A stretch of DNA of 64,000 nt, taken from NCBI GenBank assembly GCA_001630475.1, contig KV419399.1, forward strand, positions 642,552 to 706,551, read 5' to 3'. This document shows, one piece after another, positions 8,932-20,592 of this stretch (the first letter of the stretch is position 1; each line of letters opens with the position of its first letter). Made by a program: the position numbers and the translations under genes. The notes under the pieces are model-generated. The model did no database searches, was not told the DNA's origin, and saw nothing but the letters and a program-made list of their open reading frames with translations. This DNA comes from Sistotremastrum niveocremeum HHB9708. Taxonomy: Eukaryota; Basidiomycota; Agaricomycetes; Sistotremastrales; Sistotremastraceae.

Positions 8932-11269
8932 CTACATTCTCTCTAGCGGTGTTAAACTGAGCAGTCTCATGCTTGCTCCAAGAACATCTCTCGCACTGAG
9001 ATACAACCACATTCTCGCCCGAGCGCTTTCCAAGTCACCTTTATCGACTTCACTCTTCACACCCAAAACATCCCAAGCACCGCTTATCGCATGACTCAAT
9101 CTCATAGCGAACGTAACGACACCGCTGGGCTCATGCGTCTTCAACGCCGTCTTGACTACGTCCGGATACGAGCCTAATAGTATTGCTATTTCTCGAGCTT
9201 TGGGATGGGAGGTGAGGAGGGATGTGTTTATTTGTGAGGGGGGAGGTAAAGGGTGAAGTGAGGGATTCTTTCGGGAGATGGAGGAGACTCGGACGTGGGC
9301 GTATTGGAGGTAAGGACCCGTGTCGCCTTCGAACGTCGTCATTCGATCCCAATTGAAGACATAGTTGTTGATTCTGAGAATGATTATATCAATAATTAGC
9401 CCCCGGGAAGAATGAGGTCAAACCGTACCTCTTGGCCTGCATATCCTGGACCTTGACGGCTGTGATGCCGATTTCTTTACTCGTGCCTTCTGGGTCCTCG
9501 ACTGCCTCATATTTCTCTTTGTTCTTCTTCATCTGGTCATGCATGACATTCCCGGCCTCGCGGATGATATCTGCCAAGAATACAGCAGTACCCTTTCGGG
9601 TAGACATGCCCTGCACCTATACAATGAACGATGATCAGCGTCATAGTCATCTTCTGAGGCATGGATAGCTTACCAATCCGTAGTTAACATGTTCTAAAGT
9701 GTTAGCCCAAGGATATTCCAATAGTTGGAGGACCTTGAAGAACTGTGCCAGATGCAGGTCCTGCTGCGACGCGACGACGTAGATCATTTTATCGAATTTA
9801 TATTTCTCATATCGTTCGATGGCGCCACCAATGTCTCGCGTCAGATAGATACTGGTTCCATCTGTATAGGTGGGTCAGTCACAGGATATGATAGCATATG
9901 AGAATGAAGGCGCACCTTTCTTTCGGACGACAGCCTTCTGCAGTTTCCATTTCTCGAGATCAATCAACTTGGCACCCTCTACGTCTGAGATGAGTCCCAT
10001 CTCTTCCAGTCTCGCCAGTGCTTGAGCTTGCGACTCTTTCCCTACTTGGCTTTCGCCAGTGTAGACATCGAAGCGCACGTTGAGCGCTGCGTATTCCTCA
10101 GTGTACTTTTTGACGGAGAGTTCTCGCCACTTTCGCCAGTTGACCAACGCAGTCTCGTCGCCTACGGAAAGGCGTGATGTTGAAAATGGGAACCCGACTA
10201 AGCAACAAAGACGAACGTACCATCCTCCATTCGTTTGAACCATTTAGCGGCTTCGACTCGGACTTCAGGATCTTTTTCGGCTTCTGCGTTGATCTTGACG
10301 TAGACGTCGTACAGATGTTTGATAGCGTCAACTTTGAGTGCCTCTTCCGAGCCATATCTCTCGAAGCCGACGGCGATGAGGCCGAACTGGAACGAAAGCA
10401 AATTAGGATCTCGCCCCGTCGAGAGAGCCATAAAGAGAACGCACCTGGGTCCCCCAATCTCCGAGATAGTTCATGGCGATGACTTCCCAACCACATGCAG
10501 AATAGACATTTGAGAGGAATTGACCGATAATCGTTGATCGAAGGTGGCCCACGTGGAACTGCTTGGCGATATTGGGAGAGGAGTATTCTGAAAGGCACCT
10601 CGTTACAAAGCGATCTCCAATGAATACAGTATGGGCATACCAATAATGACCTTCTTTCCCTCGCCGATCTTGCTTGTCCCGTAAAGTGGTTTTTCGGTTT
10701 CGTTTGTTAATTGATGGATTTGAGTGAGCACTTCGCGGAAGAGGGTGGCAGTGTTGAGCTGATAGTGAAGAAAAGGCCCCTGAGCGACAACGCTCTCTAT
10801 CCATTCGTCGGCTTTGAACTGAACGGTGAGGTGGCAGTCAGTAACCTATTGAGGTATGCCGCTCAGCGGGACGCACCTCAGCCAGGACTTTCTTTCCTGT
10901 AACATCCGGTTTCTCTTTTAATCTGAATCGAGGCAGAGCTACCGTAAAATCGACGCCCTTTTTGCCATAATCCACACCCTCATAAACTTGTTCGACTGTA
11001 AGATCAGGGACGGCTTTTGCGATCGAGGACGCGATCGCGATTCGGAAAGCATCAAAGACGCTGGATGCTGGATCTGCTTTGGAGACCTGGGGAAGGGGTG
11101 GGAGATGTGAGAAGATGGGGTAAGCAGTAGTGCTGCTAGTTGTAGCTGGTGCTACGGGAATCGTTGTAGGTGGTAATTCGGTTGCGGTCGACATTCTGTG
11201 GGTGAATGGGGGGCGAAGTATGATGGGATGTACAATACGGAGCTGGCGAGTCAGGAGTCGGAATGCCAC
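8932..11269 (-). CDS. arginyl-tRNA synthetase (class I), probably dual-targeted
   Basis: It charges tRNA-Arg. The class I HIGH signature appears as [12 protein letters not shown] (about 10,560-10,530), followed by [15 protein letters not shown]. The KMSKS-equivalent loop is [15 protein letters not shown] near 9600. The anticodon-binding DALR-type domain starts near [17 protein letters not shown] (about 9340) and ends in the usual [10 protein letters not shown] with TAG at 8932-8934. There are at least eight short introns. Two in-frame starts are visible: ATG 11269 gives a 25-residue basic, Arg-rich, acid-free leader ([20 protein letters not shown]) that looks like a mitochondrial targeting peptide; ATG 11194 (MSTATELPP) would give the cytosolic form. 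Use of both from one gene is inferred. It is divergent from the gene at 11854, which shares the intervening promoter region. Confidence 0.93.
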
Positions 11270-11853
11270 TTCTGATTAAGATCTGGGTGCAGGGTTTGTG
11301 ACTCGAGCTTTGGGAAAATGAGTCAATTTTTGATATAGGCGTTTGAAAAAAAAAGCATCACCTTGTGGTGGTATTAAATCTGGTGTTTCAGTATAGAGAG
11401 TAATACACACAAGCTATACAGGCTCTGGAGTTCAAATTAGGATCAGCTTTCCAAGTTGAACCTGCAGGCAAGGATGGGGACTTACGATACAAAGCTACAG
11501 CTTGCGGAAGAGAAAATCTGATGGAAGTAATGGTTCTTTCAGAAAGATATCTGATTGATGAAGTGACATGCCTACTAGATCAACAGTTGTGGTCGCTCTC
11601 AGCCAGAAAGACGAAAATTCTGTGCTGAAACTGTTGCCGATATCTCCGAGCGTTTGGGAAGGATCTGACCAAACAACGTCAAACGTCCCGAGCTCATTCT
11701 GCTCCTAAACTCTGGTCGTTGCTTGGATCGTCACGCATCTCTGACCCTTTGGATGCGTGAAGTGGTTGACTCAATCTCAGTACCTATAAAGCTCTTCTGT
11801 CCAACATAAAGAGAGCTTTCGCTGTCTTTAAGCAGTGTCCTCTGCCGACTGCG
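11270..11853. promoter_or_regulatory. divergent promoter region
   Basis: These 584 bases separate the start codons of the arginyl-tRNA synthetase gene (minus) and the two-TM gene (plus). A TATAAA at 11785-11790 lies 64 bases before the ATG at 11854 and fits the plus-strand gene. No coding content was found. Confidence 0.5.
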
Positions 11854-13295
11854 ATGCTCTTCATCACCCCTTCTGATTTCTGGATTCTCGCGAGCACCAT
11901 CTGGGTCACGATATTTGGAAACACCTTCGAGCGAATACCATATATAACTCAGCTTCTCTCATCGAGCCCCAGAGCTTCTCTCGATGCAAAATCTTCAGGC
12001 TCGAGCGATAACGTTGGAGAGCCACATACCGGAGGAGACGAGGACGACCTGTTAGACTGGACGCACGATCACGGATATGAAGATTCGCATTATCCCTTTG
12101 TCGAAACCCGCTACCCGACCGATCGCAGACCAGCCTTCCCTCTTACCGCTGAAGACCAGGAGAACATACCCGCTGTTCCTCGAAATGATGAAGCAGAATA
12201 CTACTGGGATCATGCCGATCGAATTGTTCATGCCACCGATCCATCTCTTGGGCCGAGATTTCATCAAGACGGGACGATCGTACTCTTCTCGATGACACTT
12301 GTTCTTCTCGGCAGCTTCTTCTTAGTGACAGCATTCAAGTGGACGAAGGAGAAAAATAGAAGAAACACAGCCTGTGATAAAGAGGTTAGTGTCCGTCATT
12401 AACACAGCGCCGCACTTGCTAATTAATCCAGCAGACTTATCACTTCAGTTCATTCGATAGGCTGTTGACGAGCCCAAATATTCTTTCTGTTCCCGATACA
12501 CAGGAAACCAGACAATCTGCATCTTCGTCCCCTTCACTTAAACTATCTTCGTTCGATCAATCTCCCTTTCCTTTCGCGAGCCTTTCCGTCGAGGAAAGCA
12601 TGACGAAGACAACTCGTATGAGTGATGAAATTGACGGCAAATGCTACCTAGAGGCCCCTTTCTCCGCCTTTGGCATCATTCGCTCGCTCGGGTCATCAGC
12701 TATATCTCCCAACAAGTCTTCCTCAAAGCCGGAGGATCCCGTTCTGGATGAATACGATTCAACCGAGACCACACCGAAAGCTCGACTACCTTTCTCAATT
12801 TCAGGGTCCAACCATCGTCGCAAAGAAATTCCGAGCTCGTGGATGACTACGCGGAAGCCCATTGATGAGAGCTTAACTCCCATGAGATTAGGAGGCTATG
12901 GAAGAATATCACCTGGTTGCGAAGTCAACATCTCTCACACGCTACAGACTCAAAAATCGGAAGGTAAGGGCTTCTATGCCGTCCTTCTTCGTCCTGATAT
13001 CCGTTTAATTGATACTTGCTTCATAGTAATTCCCTCTCACAACTATGTGAAAGACAACGTAATGTCATCTTCGGTGAACCCATACCCGCCTCGCTACAAG
13101 ACCAAACGTACAACGAACGCCGCGCCCAACGACCTCGACTCTTCTGAAGCCCCGCCGGATCGAATGGCTATAAAACTCCCTGCACTCCTCCAAAAGGCCC
13201 CGGAACTAGACGAGTATTATGAAAGTGAAAAATTCAAAAGCGACTACGAAGCAGCAGTGCAAAGCGCCAAAGAAATTGAGGAGACCGTCGCCTAG
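11854..13295 (+). CDS. uncharacterised protein with two hydrophobic segments
   Basis: I do not recognise the family. Three exons (11854-12384, 12432-12963, 13027-13295) join in frame to 443 residues. Residues about 1-22 are hydrophobic (SDFWILASTIWVTIFG) and could be a signal anchor. A strong transmembrane helix follows at about 147-166 (TIVLFSMTLVLLGSFFLVTAF), with a basic stop-transfer run after it (KWTKEKNRR). The loop between them is acidic (GGDEDDLLDW). The rest is Ser/Pro-rich and probably disordered, with a short charged helix at the end (LDEYYESEKFKSDYEAAVQS). The second intron removes GTAAGG...CATAG and joins SE to VIPSHNY. The intron placements keep one continuous frame, which supports a real gene. 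Confidence 0.6.
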
Positions 13296-13737
13296 GAAAG
13301 CGATGTTTTCGGAATCCATGTCTTTTACTATCAGAACGGATTTTGGAGGGCTAGCAGGATGGTTCATCATTTGCTTGTATCATGATCCTTGCACTCGAGA
13401 AGTTACACTGAGAGCATTAGTTTTTACCTGGTTCGTCAGAGTTGATATTATGGGGACCGTCAACGATCCTTGTACACCTCGAGTTTCTGCTCGTCCAGTC
13501 TGCGTAATGGCCGAGCAGGCCGAGCATCCCATATTTTCAAACTCAGTCGCCTTCAGACTCTTGCTCCGGCCTGGCTGCAGGCCGCATCTGCCTCGCCATA
13601 GCTTATGCGGTTTCAATACGTCAAGACGATCCTTGACAGGGAAGGACTCAAGCTGTCTCAAATCATGCTACAAACATGTGTAGATTTTTCTGGAATCGCC
13701 GTTGTCTGCGACCTTCACGCCGGCCAGTGGTCTTTCA
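13296..13737. other. intergenic, no gene seen
   Basis: This lies between the two-TM protein and the first F-box/pseudokinase gene. Open frames on both strands have no recognisable content. It presumably holds a 3' UTR and the promoter of the downstream gene. Confidence 0.4.
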
Positions 13738-16054
13738 ATGAGGTCCTATTGCTCCGTTTCAGAATTTGCTCCTTCTCTCTATGAACGCCATATACATGAT
13801 ACATCATCCAGGATTGACAACGTTCTCCCCATCCCCATTATCCTCGAGATTTTCTCATATCTCAAGCCATCGATAATGATTGAGCAAGGCAAACACTTTT
13901 GCTCTCCCAAGCATCCATGCAGTGTTGCTTTCCTAGAAATGCAGCCTTTCCTTCAATTACGGCTCGTGTGTCGTGGCTTCAATATCTTGTCTTATATGAT
14001 ATGGCCGAAACATGCTCTGGGCCAATCGTGGGGGCAGGCCGCGATAGACCCTCACATTCGAGTTCAAGCTCGATACGCTGGTTATTCGCTGGGAGGAATT
14101 ATCGAGTGGAACCACATAGATGGAAGATATCGCAATTTCCTCACGCTGCAAGAATACAATTGCGATGGTACGTGGATGATCATTGAAGCCTGAGAGTCTA
14201 TTCCTAAACTTTCCCTTGTATAGATGGATGTTCATTGGCTTATGACACCGGAACTCCAACGGGATGCAGTAAAAATATGCCGGTGGTCGTTTTCAAAGCT
14301 TTGATGCGTCAAAAACAGTATGAATCCGAACTCGATGCCTACCTATCCATCGAACAACTCCGCACTCCTTCTGACCGGTCCATCGCCCCTATGCTCATTC
14401 ATCATGATCAGTTCCCTACCGAATATCGTGAAACTGTCTATTATTTCATCCTTGAATATCTGGGGCCAACCTTGCAGGACATCCTCGCCGTGTCTTACTA
14501 CAAACGGTTTAGTGCTAAGATGACTATGGCAGTGGCTATTCAGTTGGTGAGTTGCACATTCTGTCGTCCTTCGGTCCTGCTTAAGGCTGAATTTTTGTGA
14601 CCGACCTCCTAGATCCGTAGACATCAAGCTATACATTCCATTCGCCTAATCCACAATGGCGCCAAGACCGCCAACTATTGCCTTCCTCCACATCCTAGTG
14701 CGAGCGGAGGCAAAAGCGAGGATTGTAGCCAATACGTCTCCGTCATCGATTTCGGTTTTTCCAGGTCGTATATTCCTCCACCCGAAGGAAGGGATGAACC
14801 GCAGCACAACTCAGGCAATGGAATCTTCCGACCATCGGCAATCGATCATGGAAGAAGTTCGTGTTCATCTCTTGTTTCCTTGTATGAGTGACTCAGATTG
14901 GATCACCAATAGGTTTATCCCCACGCGAGGATCTGGAGGGACTGGCTTATACACTCGCCTATCTTGCTAAAGGTTGTCTGCCTTGGTATCCAGGACCTTT
15001 CGGATACACCTCTTTCGGTCCGTATTCTGCCTATTCCCATAGGAAAAAACGCGCGGTCAGCACCCAGACCATATTCGGAGGAATGGATCCCATTTACAGC
15101 TGGTTTTTCGACTACATTATTGCAATGCCCTGGGGTCATCTCCCAGATTACGAAATGATCCTCCAAAAATTCTCTGCGAGGTGGTTCGCCAAGGGATTTG
15201 GCCCAAATCCTGGAGAATTTTCTTGGTACATTAGGCCTCATCATCCAGATTACTTCCAACCCGAATCATGGAATCATGGACCCAATTTTGCGTTGCGTAC
15301 AGAAGCCTTCCTGCGCAGATGGAAGAGCAAGGACTGGGAAATTTTTGTTCCCGGACCAACTCAAGATGAATACGAATACGAACCTCCGCTACCATCACCC
15401 TCGATGTACCGTTTGCCCCCTCCTACCCTCGACGAGCTGATATTCTTCCAACCTGAACTTCAACCGCTTCCATTGCCTGATGCCGAAGAACTTATGTATT
15501 TCCGGCAGGGCTTGTCACCGTTCCAGATTCCTTTACCGCCGGTCACACGTGAAGAATGGTTTTTTTTCACCTACGAACCTTACGAACCTTACCAAGAAAG
15601 CATGATAGCTTACGACCAGCATGGTCGTGCACCTACAGTAGACGGTCAGCATCTGACTTCTAATGTCACTCACCAAAACACTGGCGAAGGCAATGCGTTC
15701 AGTGACACCTTGCCAATACCGCGAACCCATGAACTCGACTATTTTAGCAGCGAGGTGGATGCCACTGATGTCGCACTCCCTCCTCCACACACAGACGAGA
15801 TTGATTGGTTCAAGGGTCTGGTGGACGGCGTCGATGTTCCCTTGCCGGCCGCCTCTGAGGCCGACAGTTCAGACCGGACTCCGGGGGACTTCGATATGGA
15901 TCACGAGGATTTCCAGTCCTTCGATTTCGGCAAGCCATGTCCAACCTCCACTGGCAACATCTCAGGAGTTCTCCCTGCATGGGAGGTGGCGTTACCGAGG
16001 CCAAACTTTGCAGAGTACGTGTGGTTCTTCATTGAGAATGTTGTTGCAGGGTGA
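13738..16054 (+). CDS. F-box / CK1-like pseudokinase / LPxP-repeat protein, copy 1
   Basis: Exons 13738-14167, 14224-14546, 14613-14856 and 14913-16054 join to 712 residues. An F-box-like domain (about residues 30-95) contains LPIPIILEIFSYL and PFLQLRLVCRGFN, separated by a Cys/His-containing insert (HFCSPKHPC). A kinase-like domain (about 125-350) resembles casein kinase 1: MPVVVFKAL (VAIK-like Lys), LEYLGPTLQDIL (CK1 LGPSLEDL), VIDFGFS (DFG kept) and SPREDLEGLAYTLAYL (CK1 RRDDLESLGY). The catalytic loop reads HNGAKTANYC where active kinases have HRDIKPDN, so the catalytic Asp is absent. From about residue 490 an array of LPxP...(D/E)E..FF units runs to the end (LPLPDAEELMYF, IPLPPVTREEWFFF, VALPPPHTDEIDWF, VALPRPNFAEYVWFF). 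It starts at MRSYCS, matching MRSFCS in the next copy. Likely role, inferred: an SCF adaptor that binds rather than phosphorylates its target. Confidence 0.82.
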
Positions 16055-16642
16055 CTGGTAACTTCTGTCAATGCAAAGACGAATCTTAGACGATCAATTG
16101 TATCTACATGTAGCTTGTCACCATTGTTGTAACGAAAATCAAGGGTCTGCATCCCCGAGTGGGAGCCTGAGTGGTGTTCTGTTTACTTCCGCCTGCATTA
16201 CCCAAATGAACATCAAATCGAACGACAAACTGTACCACTGATGCATTTCATAAACAGAAAACAGGCGACTCGGAAGACCCGGGCTGTACAGCTGTGCTCC
16301 GGTCGCTCCAGTGTCAGGATCTTGAATTTCGCCACGTGGTTCATCTGTAAGTTGTCTCTGCTCGTCCTGGCAACATGTATTTGTTTCAAGTCGCAACATT
16401 ATCTTCGCTAGCCCTCTGAAGCATGGCTAGCTGCTGAGACGTCCCAAGTTGAATGGAATCTCTCCTGAGAATGTTTGATCCTGCGGTGAGAGACCGGCGA
16501 AATTCAAGTTGCCGGCTAGGGACGATCGAAGTCGCCGTTACCGTGCACCTGAAGTCATTGTAAGCTCGACTTGGCCGCATGTTATGCACATGTATAAAGT
16601 GGCTTTGGATTCCCGCTCCCTCTTGCCACCACTCGCAATCCG
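16055..16642. other. intergenic between the two pseudokinase copies, with TATA box
   Basis: No gene was found. A TATAAA at 16593-16598 sits 50 bases before the ATG of the second copy and is a reasonable core promoter. Confidence 0.45.
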
Positions 16643-18961
16643 ATGAGGTCCTTCTGCTCGTTCTCGGACAACTCTCTCGTTCAGTCTTTCAATCTTTACG
16701 ACCATCTTCGATCTTACGATGACTCCATTCAATGGGCTCTCCCTGTCCCGATTATATGGAAAATACTGTCGTATCTTGAAATGCCACCTGACATTATAGA
16801 ACAAGAAGACCATTACTGTTCGCCAGACCATCCTTGTCGCAAAATCATCACCACTGTGATCCGTCCGTTCCTGCAGCTCGGGCACGTATGCCACAGCTTC
16901 AAGTTGATGTCTCGAGATCTGTATTCTCGTCGCCGTCGTGGAGAGACTTGGACAGACACGCAACCAGACCCTTACCACCTCAAGTCTATCGTTCGATGGA
17001 AACATATAGATGGGAGGTACCGACACTTGATGAGTTTGCAAGATTACCGAGATGACGGTCGGTCTCTTGGAATGTTATTCACATCTTCCACGTTCAACAG
17101 TTGAACAGAAGGCTGCTCTCTCGCGTATGATACTGGAACTTCCGTTGGTTGCCACCGGGATCTAATGCCGCTGGTTGTCGTGAAAGTCCTCAGCGGTTAT
17201 AGATACGAGACTCCTGCAGAGCTCGCGGCTTACTCTGCTATAGAGAGTGATGATGCCACTGTTGACGTCTCTGCTTTCGCGTCCATGCTCTCCCATGGCC
17301 AGTTCGAGTATGAGTGGAACACGATCGATTACTTCGTCCTGGACTATTTAGGCCCGACTCTTCTCGATGTTATGCAGCGTTCCTGCTACTCCAGGTTTAC
17401 GGGAAAGATGACGATGGCTGTTGCAATACAGTTGGTACGTGACCATTACAAGCGATGTGTCTCTGAAGCTCCCTCATACTCATGTCTGAACGACACATAC
17501 TGACTGTTTTTCTCTGCAGCTTCGCAGGCATCGTGACACTCATTCCGTTCATCTTATACACAATGGTGCGAAACCTGCAAATTATTGTTTACCACCGAAC
17601 CCAGGCACAGTGGATGACGACATCGTCAATACAAAAATATACATGATTGACTTCGGTTTTTCGACCTTCTTCACACCTCCATCCGAAGGAGGTTCCCCAT
17701 ATGACGTATGTGGGTTTTCAGGCGGCAATCCATGTTTTCGTTCAACGGGTTGTGATGCTGGAGACAGTGAGATGAATTTCATATCAATCGTTTAATTGAA
17801 ACCATGGCTTACGTGCCATATAAATAGGTGTATCTCCCCGCGATGACCTGGAAGGACTGGCCTATACTCTGGCTTACCTCGGAAAGGGCTCTCTCCCATG
17901 GTGGCGAGGGCCAAATGGACATTGGTACTCAGAGGAATATCGATGCAAATACGATGAAAAGGCCGATGCTGGAGTCAATGTCATCTTTGGAGGCATGGAC
18001 CCCATCTATACTTGGTTCTTTGAACTTGTCAAAGGCATGTCATGGGGTGAGATGCCGGACTATGATGCCCTCATTCAAAAATTCTGCGAGCGATGGATCG
18101 AGAAAGGGTACGGATCCGCCCCGGGTGAATACGACTGGTGGATCAAGTCCACGAAGAAAGAAAATGTGCGGCATGAATATCTTTGGCGAAGATGGTGTTT
18201 CACCGGTTGGGAAGTTTTCTTTCCCGGGCCAACTGACGACTATGACGAATACGAACCACCACTGCCAAAGCCAGCCGGAGTCGAGCTACCCAGTGTTGAC
18301 GATGAAGAATTGCTCTTCTTCGATCCAGAACGGAAAGCCTTGCCAGAGCCGGATGAAGATGAACTTCTTTTCTTTAGGCGAGGAATGGATCCAATCCATC
18401 TTCCTCTTCCGGACATTTCTCCGGAGGAAACAGAGTTCTTTCACCATCAATTGTTTGATGCCAGTGTCTTCTCACTAGTACTGAAACTTCCGCGTGTTTT
18501 GCGATCACCTACGCTGGAAGGAATGGCGGAATTTTTCCTCCAGGCGGAAAATCTTAACGTGCGCTCAAATCTGTTTTGATGACATACAAAACGACATAGT
18601 CAAACCTCACGCGATGCTCTCACAGCCCGATCATTGTGAAACTTTCGATGCCACTGAAGTCTCTCTCCCACTTCCAGACTGGAACGAGCTGGAAATGTTC
18701 AAAGGGCAAATGAGCGCAAACGATGTCGCATTGCCCAGTGTTTCTGACGAGGAAAAAGAGGAACTCGAGCTCGCTCTTTTACCAAAGTATTACGGTGAGG
18801 ATTGGAACCTATGCACAATTCACTATCAATATACTGAGCACCTGCCAGACTCTGAAATCATTCAGCGAGAACTGGAAACAGCTTTGTGGATTCCGTTACC
18901 AAGACCAGATTTCGACGAATATTGCTGGTTCTTCGTTAGAAGACGAAGGCGCAGGTGGTAG
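16643..18961 (+). CDS. F-box / CK1-like pseudokinase / LPxP-repeat protein, copy 2
   Basis: This is a tandem paralogue of the gene at 13738-16054 with the same first three intron positions. Exons 16643-17057, 17109-17434, 17520-17766, 17828-18477 and 18521-18961 give 692 residues; the last intron is only 43 nt and is absent from copy 1. The F-box part reads LPVPIIWKILSYL...PFLQLGHVCHSF with insert HYCSPDHPC. The kinase part has MPLVVVKVL, LDYLGPTLLDVM, IDFGFSTFF and SPRDDLEGLAYTLAYLGKG. The catalytic loop is HNGAKPANYC: Lys and Asn of the HRDxKxxN motif remain but the Asp is Gly. Tail repeats include VELPSVDDEELLFF, ALPEPDEDELLFF, LPLPDISPEETEFF, VSLPLPDWNELEMF and IPLPRPDFDEYCWFF, and the protein ends in an Arg run. 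Both copies have lost the same catalytic residue, so the loss predates the duplication. Confidence 0.82.
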
Positions 18962-19128
18962 GCACTGTATGAGACCACGAGCTCGGGCTACGAGTAGATG
19001 GAATGCAGGTGACCGGACTTGAAGCTGAAGTGTCGCGTCGTCGTTTTCGAAGTCGAAGTCTGGAGGTATATATATGTGAACAAGCAGTAATTACAGTTTG
19101 TGATCAAGCCATTGAAGGAAAGGGCGAT

Positions 19129-19812
19129 TTAGATAGTGAGTTGGTAATTATATTCGTCGTCCTCGGAAGCGTTCTGTGCCAGCCAGAGGACGACCGCGGA
19201 AAGCATGAGTGAGACATTCTGAACCACCGCAGCGATCCCGTAGAAGTTGTACTGTTCCGGGTACTCTTGTATGATGTATTTGAGCACCAGCACACACTGC
19301 GAGAACCGTAGTTTTAGATGTCATTCTTACGCTGAACAAAAGAGAAGCGCACCACACTGCCTGCCAGTCCACCTGCCATCATGGCGAACCCGAGGAACAG
19401 AATGACTCTCGCTCTCCATACTGCTCTCGAATCACCCGAGCCACCGAAGGCTCCCTCTCCAGTCAAACGATCCTTATCAATCAAGTTGACGACCAGCAAT
19501 CCAATCATGGATATAATGCCTGGGAGCCAATCCAAGAAGGTGACGTGCACAGGCACGGTATCGTAAGGGGCATCCGGCGGAGGTTGTGCATGTGCAGAAT
19601 AAATGGCAGCATCGAGGAATACCCAGTTTGCAATGGCGAACTAGAGGTTATCAATCCGTTGAGCTCATCTTGGTCAACAGGTTTGAGGGGCGACGTACCA
19701 GGGCTCCTGAGAGGTACACTCCTATCGTTCTACGATGTCTATAGAACGGTATTGAAGGGCATGAGATGAGGAATACCCTTCGTGGGTCGTATGAGGCACG
19801 CGGGAGCGACAT
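19129..19812 (-). CDS. VPS68: Vps68 / TMEM50 (UPF0220) family membrane protein
   Basis: This is a small four-TM protein of the endosomal/vacuolar system; in yeast Vps68 works with Vps55 in traffic from late endosome to vacuole. From ATG 19812 (MSLPRASYDPRR) three introns are removed. Family landmarks in order: RTIGVYLSGALFAIANWVFLD (TM1), VPVHVTFLDWLPGIIS then GLLVVNLIDKDRL (TM2), WRARVILFLGFAMMAGGLAGS (TM3), VLVLKYI, and the last helix with VVLWLAQNASEDDEYNYQL, stop at 19129-19131. The length of about 189 residues matches the yeast protein (184). The N-terminus before RRTIGVYL is the least certain part. It is convergent with the pseudokinase gene, whose stop is only 167 bases away. Confidence 0.9.
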
Positions 19813-20353
19813 TGAGCAAGATTCGTCTGTACGTCGGGGTAGTTCTGCGGAGACTGCGCCAGAGGATGAGGTTGCTGACTAAGCTGCTGACTTCATCTCT
19901 GCTCTCGGCATCATTCGGCACGCCAACAGACTGTTATAATTTGGTAGGTCTGTACTCGAGCACACTCTGCAAGAAAATAAAGACAGATAGCTATCACTCC
20001 TTTCTCGTACTCGCTCTAACTGCCTTCTTACAGCATACAATTTCTTCTCGACCAGGGACGGCCATCCGGAATCCGATAGTATTCCGCTATTTCCGTCCGA
20101 GATCTCAGGTATCATTAATCTAATGTTTACCACGACAGCCGGACCGCTTCTTGTGGAATGCTGGCATCTTCACTTCAGGTTCTTTCAGTCGAATTCTGAG
20201 GACGCATAATACACGTACGCTGATTTTTCTCTCCGACGAATTTCCACGTCTAGTTTCGTCTACTAGTATTTTTGACATACAGTATTACATCGTGATATCA
20301 TTGATGTGGCCTCGGTGCCTTGAGTAGGTTTTGCATGGACCGAAGACATCCAT

Positions 20354-20592
20354 TCAGCTTGTCGATGAAACAAGTGACGAGAATGATCTTCGATTCATCC
20401 TCGAATCGTGACAGTCGAAATCACAGCGTTGAATCCCAGAAGCAGTGACAGTGACCACAGGTCCAGGCCCAGTGGCTACATGTAGTGGCTTCTCATTTGA
20501 AATATCGTTTTCGCGAGACGAGGAAGACCGGATGAGGACTCGGTTGGAAATGATCGACACTATAACTATCATGGATCCAATGGCTAAAACGC
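20354..20592 (-). pseudogene. relic of a DUF6533-type gene, last exon only
   Basis: After an acceptor-like CTACAG the minus strand reads GVLAIGSMIVIVSIISNRVL followed by a polar Ser-rich tail. This resembles the last exon of the DUF6533 genes elsewhere in the window (FAIISILANRMLLNLP). No matching upstream exons (the YDWMLTFDREV or LTFEDEV segments) are found in the following 1 kb on this strand, so it looks like a remnant. It could also be the 3' exon of a gene whose other exons I failed to see. The remaining sequence 19813-21101 holds nothing else recognisable apart from an A-rich spot near 20938. Confidence 0.35.

Noticed and set aside
10174-10482. Plus-strand frame inside the arginyl-tRNA synthetase gene
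   Set aside because: It is the antisense shadow of synthetase exons that carry clear catalytic motifs on the minus strand.
15190-15260. Kinase domain first considered as an active casein kinase 1
   Set aside because: The catalytic loop lacks the HRD Asp in both copies, so activity cannot be assumed.
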